Assembly (NCBI GenBank): GCA_016185015.1
Contig: JACPOI010000020.1
Span: 124,001-188,000, forward strand
Source of the DNA: Burkholderiales bacterium
Lineage (GTDB): Bacteria > Pseudomonadota > Gammaproteobacteria > Burkholderiales > Burkholderiaceae_C
Reading direction: 5' to 3'
DNA: 64,000 nt
This document shows, piece by piece, positions 37,514 through 47,033 of the stretch. The first letter of the stretch is position 1. Every line of letters starts with the position of its first letter. A model generated the notes under the pieces. That model saw nothing but the letters and a program-made list of their open reading frames with translations, was not told the origin of the DNA and searched no databases. Made by a program: the position numbers and the translations under genes.

Positions 37514-37597
37514 ATGGCCCCCACGCTTGTCACTGCGTGTACTGCGCTGCCCCCCGAGGGGGCTGGTTCGCCTTGGGGCGGCCCGGCGGCGAACCGG
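37514..37597 (+). repeat. two-hairpin intergenic element, copy A
   Basis: The element starts 1 nt after the mreD stop. First hairpin: GCCCCC-CGA-GGGGGC around 37549-37563. Second hairpin: arms GGTTCGCC (37565-37572) and GGCGAACC (37588-37595) with loop TTGGGGCGGCCCGGC. The loop matches copy C except for one base, while the arms differ and remain complementary. Confidence 0.75.
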
Positions 37598-37622
37598 TTA
37601 GCTACTTAATAGTCCTCGCACC

Positions 37623-39605
37623 ATGACCGAACTGCGCAACGTCGAAGCCGACCTGCATCGCTTCCGTGCGCGCGGGCTGGTCGTCTCTGCGCTGGTGTTT
37701 GCCTGCTTTGTGATCCTGTTTTTCCGGCTGGTCTACCTGCAGGTGGTCCGCCATACCGAGCTGCAGGAGCAGGCCGAGATCAACCGCACCACGGTCGTGC
37801 CGCTGGTGCCCACGCGCGGTCTGATCCTGGACCGCAACGGCATTCCGCTGGCGACCAACTACTCGGCTTACACATTGGAGATCACGCCCTCCCAGGTCGC
37901 CAATCTGGAGCAGACCATCAACGAGCTGGCCGACATGGTCGAGATCACGCCGCGCGACCGCCGGCGCTTTCGCAAGCTCATGGAAGAAACCAAGGGCGCC
38001 GAATCCCTGCCCATCCGCACCCGCCTGTCTGACGAGGAGGTGGCGCGTTTTGCCGTGCAGCGTTATCGCTTCAGCGGCGTGGACATCCGCGCACGCCTGT
38101 TCCGCAACTACCCCTGGGGCGAGCTCGGCAGCCATGTGGTGGGTTACATCGGCCGCATCAACCCGGCCGAGAAGAAGGAGCAGGAGGAGTGGGACGATGA
38201 GGACCAGGCCAACTACCGCGGCACCGACTACATCGGCAAGCTCGGCGTGGAGCAGAGCTTCGAGAAACACCTGCACGGCATCACGGGTTTCGAGCGCGTC
38301 GAGACCTCGGCTGGTGGGCGGGCCGTGCGCAAGCTGGCCAGCAGTTCGGCCAAGCCCGGCAACAACGTGGTGCTGTCGATCGACATCAAGCTGCAGAACC
38401 TGATCGAAGAGATGTTCGGCCAGCGCCGTGGTGCGCTGGTGGCGCTCGATCCCAGCACCGGCGAGATCCTGGCCTTCGTCAGCAAGCCGACCTTCGACCC
38501 CAACATGTTCGTCGAAGGCATCGACTCCGAATCCTGGCAGGCGCTCAACGAGTCGATCGACAAGCCGCTGCTGAACCGGGCTCTGCGCGGCACCTACCCG
38601 CCGGGTTCGACCTACAAGCCTTTCATGGCCATGGCGGCGCTGGAGACCGGCAAGCGCTCGCCGTCCACCATCGTCTACGACGGCGGCTCCTGGACCTTCG
38701 GCGACCACACCTTCCGCAGCCACGGCGATGGCGGGCTGGGCCCGGTGGACATGCACCGCAGCATCGTCAAGTCCAGCAACGTCTACTACTACTCCCTGGC
38801 CAACGAGCTGGGCGTGGACGCCATCCACGATTTCATGAAACCCCTGGGTTTCGGCCAGCTCACGGGCATCGATATCCAGGGCGAGGTGCGCGGCGTGCTG
38901 CCCAGCCAGGCCTGGAAGCGCCGGACCTACAAGCGGCCGGAGCAACAGAAGTGGTATGCCGGTGAAACCATTTCACTGGGCATCGGCCAGGGCTACAACA
39001 CCTTCACCATGCTGCAGCTGGCGTCGGCCACGGGCACGTTAGCGAACAACGGGATCAAGTACACCCCCCATCTGGTCATCGGCACGCAGGATGCCGGCAG
39101 TACGGTGGTACAGGACGTGGCCAAGAAACAGCCGGAGAACCTGCGCTACGGCCAGCAGAACCTGGCCGTCGTGCGCCGGGCGCTGGCGGCCGTCACGCAG
39201 GACGGCACCTCGGCGCGCTCCTTCCTCGGCGCCAAGTACCTCAGCGCCGGCAAGACCGGCACCGCGCAGGCCGTGACCATCGGCCAGAAGGAGAAATACG
39301 ACGCGCGCAAGATGGAGGAGCACCAGCGCGACCATGCGCTGTACATCGCCTTCGCACCGGTGGACGAGCCCAAGATCGCCCTGGCGGTGATCGTGGAGAA
39401 CTCGGGCTTCGGTGCCGAGCATGCCGCCCCGATGGCACGGCGCGTGTTCGACTACTGGCTGCTGGGCCAATACCCGAGCGAGGAAGACCTGGCCGCCGTC
39501 AAGCAGGGCCGCGCAGCGACGCCGATCGGCAAGCCGCGCCTGGCGGCCGAGGTGGCCTGGCCGCCCAAGGGCAAGGCCGGCGTACAAGTCGCCGTGGAGC
39601 CCTGA
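37623..39605 (+). CDS. mrdA: penicillin-binding protein 2 (elongation transpeptidase)
   Basis: 660 aa. One N-terminal TM helix (about 20-40), the pedestal region beginning NRTTVVPLVPTRGLILDRNG, and a transpeptidase domain with catalytic S329 in PPGSTYKPF, KSSNVYY and AGKTGTAQ motifs in order. It cross-links lateral peptidoglycan together with the SEDS polymerase RodA, whose gene is not in the window. It follows mreD after copy A of the repeat, the usual mreBCD-mrdA order. Confidence 0.97.
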   Translation: MTELRNVEADLHRFRARGLVVSALVFACFVILFFRLVYLQVVRHTELQEQAEINRTTVVPLVPTRGLILDRNGIPLATNYSAYTLEITPSQVANLEQTINELADMVEITPRDRRRFRKLMEETKGAESLPIRTRLSDEEVARFAVQRYRFSGVDIRARLFRNYPWGELGSHVVGYIGRINPAEKKEQEEWDDEDQANYRGTDYIGKLGVEQSFEKHLHGITGFERVETSAGGRAVRKLASSSAKPGNNVVLSIDIKLQNLIEEMFGQRRGALVALDPSTGEILAFVSKPTFDPNMFVEGIDSESWQALNESIDKPLLNRALRGTYPPGSTYKPFMAMAALETGKRSPSTIVYDGGSWTFGDHTFRSHGDGGLGPVDMHRSIVKSSNVYYYSLANELGVDAIHDFMKPLGFGQLTGIDIQGEVRGVLPSQAWKRRTYKRPEQQKWYAGETISLGIGQGYNTFTMLQLASATGTLANNGIKYTPHLVIGTQDAGSTVVQDVAKKQPENLRYGQQNLAVVRRALAAVTQDGTSARSFLGAKYLSAGKTGTAQAVTIGQKEKYDARKMEEHQRDHALYIAFAPVDEPKIALAVIVENSGFGAEHAAPMARRVFDYWLLGQYPSEEDLAAVKQGRAATPIGKPRLAAEVAWPPKGKAGVQVAVEP

Positions 39606-39611
39606 GACCGC

Positions 39612-40376
39612 TCAGACTTGGCGCAGGAAGGCGTCGTAGCCGGTCTTGAGGATCAGCGCACTCACCACCACGATGAAGACGCTGCGCACGAAGCCGGCAC
39701 CGTGCTTGAGCGCCAGCCGTGTGCCCAGCAGGCTGCCCACGATATTGGCCAGCGCCAGCGTCAGCGCGAAATGCCACCAGACATGGCCTTTGATGGCGAA
39801 CAACAGGAGCGCCGAGAGGTTGCTGCTCAGGTTGAGCAGCTTGGCCCCGGCCGAAGCGTGCAGGAAGTCATAACCCAGCCAGCGCACGAAGAGGAAGACG
39901 AAAAAGCTGCCCGTGCCCGGGCCGAAGAAGCCGTCGTAAAAACCGATCAACAGGCCCACCGTGCCGGCGGCCAGCAGCTCCTGGCGGCCCGCAAAACGCG
40001 GCGCATGGTGGCGACCCAGCTCCTTTTTCATCAGCGTGTAGACCAGCACCCCCAGCAGCACGGCTGGCAGCAGCTTGCGCAGGAAATCCGGTGAGATCAG
40101 CGTGACCAGCCAGGCCCCCGCCAGCGCGCCGGCAAACGACAGGGCCATGGCCGGGAGCATGGTGCGCCAGCGCAGGTCCACGCGTCGCACGTACTGCACC
40201 GAAGCGAAGGCCGTGCCCCAGATCGAGGCGGATTTGTTGGTGCCGAAGAGGGTGGCCGCATGGGCCGTGGGGTAGGCGGCAAACAGGGCCGGCAACAGGA
40301 CCAGGCCGCCGCCGCCCACGATGGCATCGACAAAACCCGCCAGCAGCGAGGCCAGCGTGACGAGAAGGAATTCCAT
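39612..40376 (-). CDS. TSUP-family (TauE/SafE) permease
   Basis: 254 aa, about eight helices in two homologous halves. LAGFVDAIVGGGGLVLLPAL and TLFGTNKSASIWGTAFASVQ form the first half, and GFYDGFFGPGTGSFFVFLFV, the strongest signature of the family, the second. The family exports or imports sulfur-containing organic anions such as sulfite or sulfoacetate. The specific substrate is unknown. A terminator-like hairpin lies 20 nt upstream of the ATG. Confidence 0.92.
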   Translation of the reverse strand: MEFLLVTLASLLAGFVDAIVGGGGLVLLPALFAAYPTAHAATLFGTNKSASIWGTAFASVQYVRRVDLRWRTMLPAMALSFAGALAGAWLVTLISPDFLRKLLPAVLLGVLVYTLMKKELGRHHAPRFAGRQELLAAGTVGLLIGFYDGFFGPGTGSFFVFLFVRWLGYDFLHASAGAKLLNLSSNLSALLLFAIKGHVWWHFALTLALANIVGSLLGTRLALKHGAGFVRSVFIVVVSALILKTGYDAFLRQV

Positions 40377-40395
40377 GAGAACCGGGAGCTACAAA

Positions 40396-40424
40396 TAAAA
40401 AGGCACCGGGGTTAGCGGTGCCTT
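40396..40424 (-). terminator. intrinsic terminator or attenuator in front of the TSUP permease gene
   Basis: Nine-bp stem AAGGCACCG/CGGTGCCTT (40400-40408 and 40416-40424); on the minus strand it is followed by TTTTTATTTG. It stands upstream of the 40376 start, so it either ends a minus-strand transcript from further right, or attenuates the permease gene itself. Confidence 0.7.
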
Positions 40425-40652
40425 GGTGAACGCCATCTGCTCTGGATGGTATCAATTTTCTTGTACGTTTGAGTCGAAGTCTTCCTCGGTTCCTCTCATG
40501 CAGCGCCTGGGGCGCGCTTGCGAGTGGTCGTAATGTAAGTCAGTGCGCCAGGTCACGGACTAGGGGTTTCCCCGGGCCGGTGCGGCGGCTTGTTCAGGCT
40601 ATGGCACGGATACTGCTTCCTGGCTGGTCCGTGTCCTGCAGGAAACCCCACC

Positions 40653-40967
40653 ATGCTCGAGAGTGAACGCATCGCCATCGCCGCCCATCTGCATGTGCAG
40701 CTGCGCCGGGTCACCGGACGGGTGACCGATACCGAATGGATGGCCCGCAACCTGGAATATGCCGACGACGTGGTGCGTTTTGCCCGCGCAGCCGCCCTGG
40801 AAAAAGGCCTGGATGAGCTGGCCGAGCTGGCGCACCGCATGGATACCGCCATGCAGGCCTTGCGCCCTGCACCAAAACCAGTCAAGGTCGCACCCAAGGT
40901 GATGCCCGTTGAAGCCCCATCGGCTCCGGCGGGGCTGGAGGCGCGTTACGTCGGGCGTTTGCGCTGA
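40653..40967 (+). CDS. hypothetical protein, 104 aa
   Basis: Starts MLESERIAIAAHLHVQLRRV, ATG 40653, weak SD. The first 75 residues are helical with RVTGRVTDTEWMARNLEYAD and FARAAALEKGLDELAELAHR, then a Pro/Ala/Lys-rich linker (APKPVKVAPKVMPVEAPSAP) and a short end YVGRLR. No membrane segment. I recognise no domain. It is convergent with the GMC gene, 9 nt from its stop. Confidence 0.65.
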   Translation: MLESERIAIAAHLHVQLRRVTGRVTDTEWMARNLEYADDVVRFARAAALEKGLDELAELAHRMDTAMQALRPAPKPVKVAPKVMPVEAPSAPAGLEARYVGRLR

Positions 40968-40976
40968 GCCGCTGGC

Positions 40977-42683
40977 TCAGGCCTCGGCCAGGATCAGGTG
41001 CGCCGCGCGCTCGGCGATCATCAAGGTGGGTGAGTTGGTGTTGCCACTGGTGATGGTGGGCATGACACCGGCATCGGCCACGCGCAGGCCGCGGATGCCG
41101 CGCACGCGCAACTGCGGGTCGACCACGGCCATGGGGTCGTCCGCACGGCCCATGCGTGTGGTGCCCACCGGGTGGAAGATGGTGGTGGCGATGTCGCCGG
41201 CCAGCCGCGCCAGGTCTTCGTCGCTCTGGTACTGCGTGCCGGGTTTCCATTCCTGCGGCTGGTACTTCGCCAGCGCGGGCTGCTCCACGATGCGGCGGGT
41301 CACGCGCAGCGAATCGGCTGCCACCTTGCGGTCCTGGTCGGTGCTCAGGTAGTTGGGCGCAATCGCCGGCGCGTCCTCGAAGCGCTTGCTGCGGATCTGG
41401 ATGGTGCCGCGGCTGGTCGGGTTGAGGTTGCAGACGCTGGCGGTGAAGGCGTTGAAGCCGTGCAGCGGTTCACCAAAGGCGTCCAGCGAGAGCGGCTGCA
41501 CGTGGTATTCGATGTTGGGCCAGGGCTGGGCCGGGTCGCTTTTCGTGAAGGCGCCGAGCTGGCTGGGTGCCATGCTCATGGGGCCGCTGCGCTTGATCGC
41601 GTACTCCAGCCCGATCATGGCCTTGCCCCACAGGCTGTTGGCCATGGTGTTGAGCGTCTTGACACCCTGCACCTTGTAGACCGAACGGATCTGCAGGTGG
41701 TCCTGCAGGTTGGCACCCACGCCGGGCAGTTCGTGCACCACGGGCACCTCGTGGCGGCGCAGCAGCTCGCCGGGGCCGATGCCCGAAAGCTGCAGGATCT
41801 GCGTGGAGCCCACGCTGCCCGCGCTCAGTACCACCTCACGGGTGGCGGTGGCCGTCACCATCTCCTGGCCGGTCCAGACCTGCACGCCGGTGCATTGCTT
41901 GCTGCCGTCGGGCGCGGTGTCCACGACCAGGCGCGCCACCTGTGCCGAAGTCCAGAGCTCGAAGTTGGGGCGTCCGTAGCATTTCGGGCGCAGGAAGGCC
42001 TTGGCCGTGTTCCAGCGCCAGCCGCTCTTCTGGTTGACTTCGAAATAACCCACGCCTTCGTTGTTGCCGCGGTTGAAGTCTTCGCTGGCAGGAATGCCGG
42101 CCTGCTGTGCCGCTTGAGAAAAGGCGTCCAGCACGTCCCAGCGCAGGCGTTGCTTCTCGATGCGCCATTCGCCGCCCGTGATGTGGTGGCGCATCAGCGT
42201 GCGGTAGTGGTCGGCTGGGTGTTTTTTGAGGTCGAGCAGCTCGGTCGGCACGCCCTTGGCGCCGTGCAGGGCATCGGCACCCTTGTAGTAGTCCTCGTGG
42301 TGCTTGAAGTAGGGCAGCACCTGATCCCAGCGCCAGCCGTCGTCGCCGGTCAGCTGGGCCCACTGGTCGTAGTCGCGCGACTGGCCGCGCATGTAGATCA
42401 TGCCGTTGATGCTGGAGCAGCCGCCCAGGGTCTTGCCGCGCGGGTAACGCAGGCTGCGGCCATTCAGCCCGTCGGCGGGTTCGGTGTTGTAGAGCCAGTC
42501 GGTGCGCGGGTTGCCGATGCAGTGGAGGTAACCCACCGGGATGTGGATCCAGTGGTAGTCGTCGCGGCGCCCCGCCTCGATCAGCAGCACGCGCTTGCTC
42601 GCGTCCATGCTCAGCCGGTTGGCCAGCAGGCAGCCGGCGGTGCCCGCGCCGATGATGATGTAGTCGAAGGTCGTGTCGCTCAT
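40977..42683 (-). CDS. GMC-family FAD-dependent dehydrogenase (alcohol/choline dehydrogenase type)
   Basis: 568 aa from MSDTTFDYIIIGAGTAGCLL, ATG 42681-42683. The FAD-binding GAGTAG motif is at about 12-17; the GMC signature 1 is in RYPRGKTLGGCSSINGMIYM, signature 2 in SAGSVGSTQILQLSGIGPGE, and the active-site His in FHPVGTTRMGRADDPMAVVD. Such enzymes oxidise primary alcohols, choline or polyethylene glycols. It follows mmsA and a repeat element on the same strand, so alcohol and aldehyde oxidation may be linked. Confidence 0.92.
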   Translation of the reverse strand: MSDTTFDYIIIGAGTAGCLLANRLSMDASKRVLLIEAGRRDDYHWIHIPVGYLHCIGNPRTDWLYNTEPADGLNGRSLRYPRGKTLGGCSSINGMIYMRGQSRDYDQWAQLTGDDGWRWDQVLPYFKHHEDYYKGADALHGAKGVPTELLDLKKHPADHYRTLMRHHITGGEWRIEKQRLRWDVLDAFSQAAQQAGIPASEDFNRGNNEGVGYFEVNQKSGWRWNTAKAFLRPKCYGRPNFELWTSAQVARLVVDTAPDGSKQCTGVQVWTGQEMVTATATREVVLSAGSVGSTQILQLSGIGPGELLRRHEVPVVHELPGVGANLQDHLQIRSVYKVQGVKTLNTMANSLWGKAMIGLEYAIKRSGPMSMAPSQLGAFTKSDPAQPWPNIEYHVQPLSLDAFGEPLHGFNAFTASVCNLNPTSRGTIQIRSKRFEDAPAIAPNYLSTDQDRKVAADSLRVTRRIVEQPALAKYQPQEWKPGTQYQSDEDLARLAGDIATTIFHPVGTTRMGRADDPMAVVDPQLRVRGIRGLRVADAGVMPTITSGNTNSPTLMIAERAAHLILAEA

Positions 42684-42734
42684 GGTCTCCTCTCCCCATC
42701 GCGCAACAGGACGTAGCGCGCAAGGGTTTTTATT

Positions 42735-42821
42735 CGGGGCCACCGCGGAACCGGCTTCGCCGGGCCGCTGGTGGCGTCCCCCTCCGGGGGAAGACGGCCT
42801 TCAGGCCGGCTCAGGGGGGCT
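42735..42821 (-). repeat. two-hairpin intergenic element, copy D
   Basis: The element begins 2 nt after the mmsA stop on the minus strand. First hairpin: TCCCCC-GGA-GGGGGA. Second, longer hairpin at plus 42739-42775: GCCACC-GCGG-AA-CCGGC, loop TTC, GCCGG-G-CCGC-T-GGTGGC. It shares the apical CCGGC/GCCGG stem and TT bulge with copy B, whose flanking pairs differ but remain complementary. Confidence 0.75.
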
Positions 42822-42823
42822 TC

Positions 42824-44335
<1,512 letters not shown>

Positions 44336-44426
44336 GATGAAGTCTCCACGTGGATGGCGAAGTGTCGGGGAAATTCAGGGGTTTTTCCAATGACTTGCAC
44401 AAAATGGTGGTATAAATTTTTCAAAT

Positions 44427-45323
44427 ATGACTATCGCTCCCGACCTCCAGGCCTTGCGCGCCTTTGTCGCCGTGGCACGGGAAGGCAATGTCTCGCGCGC
44501 GGCGGCCCGTTTGCACCTGAGCCAACCGGCCGTCAGTTTGCAGCTCAAGGCTCTCGCTGAACTTACAGGCCTGCAGCTCTTCACGCGCACGCCGCACGGC
44601 CTGGCGCTCACGCCCGACGGTGCGGCGCTGCTGCCCCAGGCCGAGAAAGCCCTGGCGGCACTGGCCGATTTCGGCCAGGCGGCGCAAAGCCTGCACAACA
44701 CGGTGCGCGGGCGCCTGCGCATCGGTACCATCCTCGACCCGGAGTTCATCCGCCTGGGGGCCTTCCTCAAGGAGCTAGTGGAAACGGCGCCGCAGATCGA
44801 GACCGAGCTGCGCCAGGGCATGAGCGGCGAGGTGTTGGCACAGATCGGCCGTGGCGAACTGGACGTCGGTTTCTACCTGGGCCTGCCGGGGGAAACGCAG
44901 GAGGGGCCGTACGAGACGCGCGTGCTCTCGCATTTCAGCTACCGCGTGCTGGCGCCGGCCGGCTGGGGCGAGCAGGTGCTGGGCCGCGATTGGAAAGCCC
45001 TGGCGGCCCTGCCCTGGATCGCCACACCGCCGGCCTCGGCCCACCACCGCTTGCTGGCCGGTGTCTTCGGCCCGCTGGGTGTGACGCCGCGCCAGGTGGC
45101 CCTGGTGGACCAGGAGGCCTCCATGCTGGACCTGGTGCGCTCCGGCGTGGGCCTGAGCCTGGTGCGCGAGTCCATCGCCATCACCGAGGCGCAGGCGCGC
45201 GGCCTGGTGGTGGCGGACCGCGTGAGCCTGGAGTGTCAGCTTTGTTTTGTCAGCCTGCGCGCGCGGCGTGGGGAGCCGGTGCTGGCGAGTGCGTGGGCGG
45301 CGCTGGAGCAGGTGTGGCGGTGA
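44427..45323 (+). CDS. LysR-family transcriptional regulator
   Basis: 298 aa. Winged-helix N-terminus: DLQALRAFVAVAREGNVSRA, HLSQPAVSLQLKALAELTGL, LTPDGAALLPQAEKAL. The effector domain follows from about residue 90. As divergent neighbour of mmsA it probably regulates mmsA and the GMC gene. There is no Shine-Dalgarno before the ATG, and a TATAAA at 44411-44416 would put transcription start within a few bases of it, so a leaderless mRNA is plausible. Confidence 0.93.
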   Translation: MTIAPDLQALRAFVAVAREGNVSRAAARLHLSQPAVSLQLKALAELTGLQLFTRTPHGLALTPDGAALLPQAEKALAALADFGQAAQSLHNTVRGRLRIGTILDPEFIRLGAFLKELVETAPQIETELRQGMSGEVLAQIGRGELDVGFYLGLPGETQEGPYETRVLSHFSYRVLAPAGWGEQVLGRDWKALAALPWIATPPASAHHRLLAGVFGPLGVTPRQVALVDQEASMLDLVRSGVGLSLVRESIAITEAQARGLVVADRVSLECQLCFVSLRARRGEPVLASAWAALEQVWR

Positions 45324-45327
45324 CGAA

Positions 45328-46839
45328 TTACTTCGTCAGATACCCCATCCACTGCCAGTACGTCGCCCCCAGCAGCAACACCAGCGCAAACCCGATCACC
45401 GTGAGCACCAGCCCCGTGCGCACGAAGTCACGCACCGCAAAGGTGTCGGTACCGTAGGCCACCATGTTCTGTGGCGCATTAACCGGCAGGATGAAGCCGA
45501 AGCTCACCACGAACTGCAGCAGCATGGTCATGCCCACGAGGTTCATGGGCGCGGCATCGGGGCCGCCGGCGATCTGCTGCAGCACGCTGATCATGATGGG
45601 GATCATGGCCGAGGCCAGGGCGGTGGCGCTGGCAAAACCCAAGTGCACCACGATCAGGAACAGCGACAACAAGGCCAGGATCATGAACGCCGAGGCGCCG
45701 GCCAGGCCGAGGTTGGCGACGATGATGTTGGCCAGCCAGGCGGCGGCCTTGGTCTGCAGGAGCGCGGTGCCCAGGCTGATGCCGGTGCCGAAGAGCACGA
45801 TGGTGCCCCACGGAATACGCGACTGCGCCTGCTTCCAGCCCATGACACCGATGCCCGGTGTGAACATGAGTGCGATGGCGGCGATGGTGGTGGACGAGGT
45901 GTCGAAGGGGTGCAGCACCTTTTCGGTGGCCCAGAAGGCCAGCAGGGCCAGGGTGATGAACAGCAGCTTCTTCTCGGCCCAGCTCATCGGCCCCAGCGCG
46001 TGCAGCGCCAGGCGGATGGTTTCCTTGCCGCCGGCGATCTCTTTCGTCTCGGGCGGCATCATCTTGATCATCACGAAGTACAGCGCGATGGACATCAGGA
46101 TGGACCAGGGTGCCGCGGCGATCAGCCAGTCGCTCCAGGTGATAGTCTGGCCGTAGGCCTTCTCGATGAAGCCGATGGCCACCATGTTCTGCGCGGCCGC
46201 GGTCTTCACGCCCACGTTCCAGATCGAGGCGGACTGGGCGGTGGCGATCATCAGCATGCCGGCGAAACGCGAGCGCTGGTCCACGCCGAAGGCCAGGATG
46301 ATGCCCATGATGATGGGCACCAGGCAGGCCACGCGCGCCGTGGTCGAAGGCACCAGGAAGGACAGCACGATGCCCACCAGGATGGCGCCGACCAGCACGC
46401 GGTTGGTCCGCGCGCCGACCTTGGAGAGGATGAAGAGGGCGATGCGCTTGTCCAGCCCCGTGATGGTCATGGCCGCCGAAAGGAAGCAGGCCGCCGCCAC
46501 CAGCGCCAGCGCCGTGTTGGCAAATCCGCCCAGCGCCAGTGTGAGCGCCGGCCCGGTGCCCAGCACGGCTTCGGGCTTGGCCGCATTGGGCGCCATGCCG
46601 AGCATGAAAGCCATGAGGGCGGTGATGAGCACGGCGCTGATGGCGTAGTCCACCGCTTCGGTCACCCACAGGATGACGGAGAACAGCAGCAGGCCCAGCA
46701 TGATCTGCCCGGCCACCGGCAGCCCCGCCGGTTTGGGCAGGAGCATGACGACGATCAGGCCGGCCAGGGCGGCCAGCAGTCCGTAGACGTTGATGGATTC
46801 GCGCGCTGGCGCGCGGCTCGCAGCTTCATTCGTTGCCAT
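45328..46839 (-). CDS. SLC13/DASS-family sodium-coupled anion (dicarboxylate) transporter
   Basis: 503 aa, about 12 helices. LSFLVPSTTARVACLVPIIM and FILPVNAPQNMVAYGTDTF carry the SNT-like motifs (here ST-T and N-AP) of the divalent anion:sodium symporters. The length and motif context favour C4-dicarboxylates, 2-oxoglutarate or citrate, but sulfate or sulfonates are possible. SD AGGAGG precedes the ATG by about 7 nt. A perfect FNR-type box is centred 66.5 bp upstream of the ATG, implying low-oxygen induction. Confidence 0.9.
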   Translation of the reverse strand: MATNEAASRAPARESINVYGLLAALAGLIVVMLLPKPAGLPVAGQIMLGLLLFSVILWVTEAVDYAISAVLITALMAFMLGMAPNAAKPEAVLGTGPALTLALGGFANTALALVAAACFLSAAMTITGLDKRIALFILSKVGARTNRVLVGAILVGIVLSFLVPSTTARVACLVPIIMGIILAFGVDQRSRFAGMLMIATAQSASIWNVGVKTAAAQNMVAIGFIEKAYGQTITWSDWLIAAAPWSILMSIALYFVMIKMMPPETKEIAGGKETIRLALHALGPMSWAEKKLLFITLALLAFWATEKVLHPFDTSSTTIAAIALMFTPGIGVMGWKQAQSRIPWGTIVLFGTGISLGTALLQTKAAAWLANIIVANLGLAGASAFMILALLSLFLIVVHLGFASATALASAMIPIMISVLQQIAGGPDAAPMNLVGMTMLLQFVVSFGFILPVNAPQNMVAYGTDTFAVRDFVRTGLVLTVIGFALVLLLGATYWQWMGYLTK

Positions 46840-46898
46840 GGCGGTCTCCTCCTGGCTGTGATGGTGGCGCCATGCTACGCCAGCGTCCGCTGCGGGGC

Positions 46899-46912
46899 TT
46901 GATATGGATCAA
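46899..46912. promoter_or_regulatory. FNR/Anr-type box, transporter side
   Basis: TTGAT-ATGG-ATCAA, a perfect match to the FNR consensus TTGAT-N4-ATCAA. A class II arrangement would set transcription start near 46864 on the minus strand; a -10-like TAGCAT lies at 46872-46877, within one base of the expected place. Confidence 0.75.
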
Positions 46913-46955
46913 GCTTGGCAAGCCTGGAGCCATGCTGCGGTGCGGGATGAAAAGC

Positions 46956-46969
46956 TTGATGGGCATCAA
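46956..46969. promoter_or_regulatory. FNR/Anr-type box, lipoprotein side
   Basis: TTGAT-GGGC-ATCAA, a second perfect FNR consensus, 57 bp from the first. With the box at -41.5 the start would be near 47004 on the plus strand, and AAGAAT occupies exactly the -12 to -7 positions (46992-46997). Confidence 0.75.
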
Positions 46970-47033
46970 AGCAGTCCGGGCCCGGCTTCCGAAGAATGGA
47001 TTCCATGTTCATTCCCTTCGCAGGAGATCCACC

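Noticed and set aside
40560-40600. GGGGTTTCCCC with surrounding GC-rich sequence as a possible fifth copy of the two-hairpin repeat
   Set aside because: It lacks the ACTGCGTGT block, the GGCCCGGC hairpin with complementary arms, and a stop codon at its start.
45247-46902. A 551-codon plus-strand frame very rich in His, Gln and Gly
   Set aside because: It is antisense to the DASS transporter, whose membrane motifs are clear; the composition is typical of the mirror frame of a GC-rich gene.
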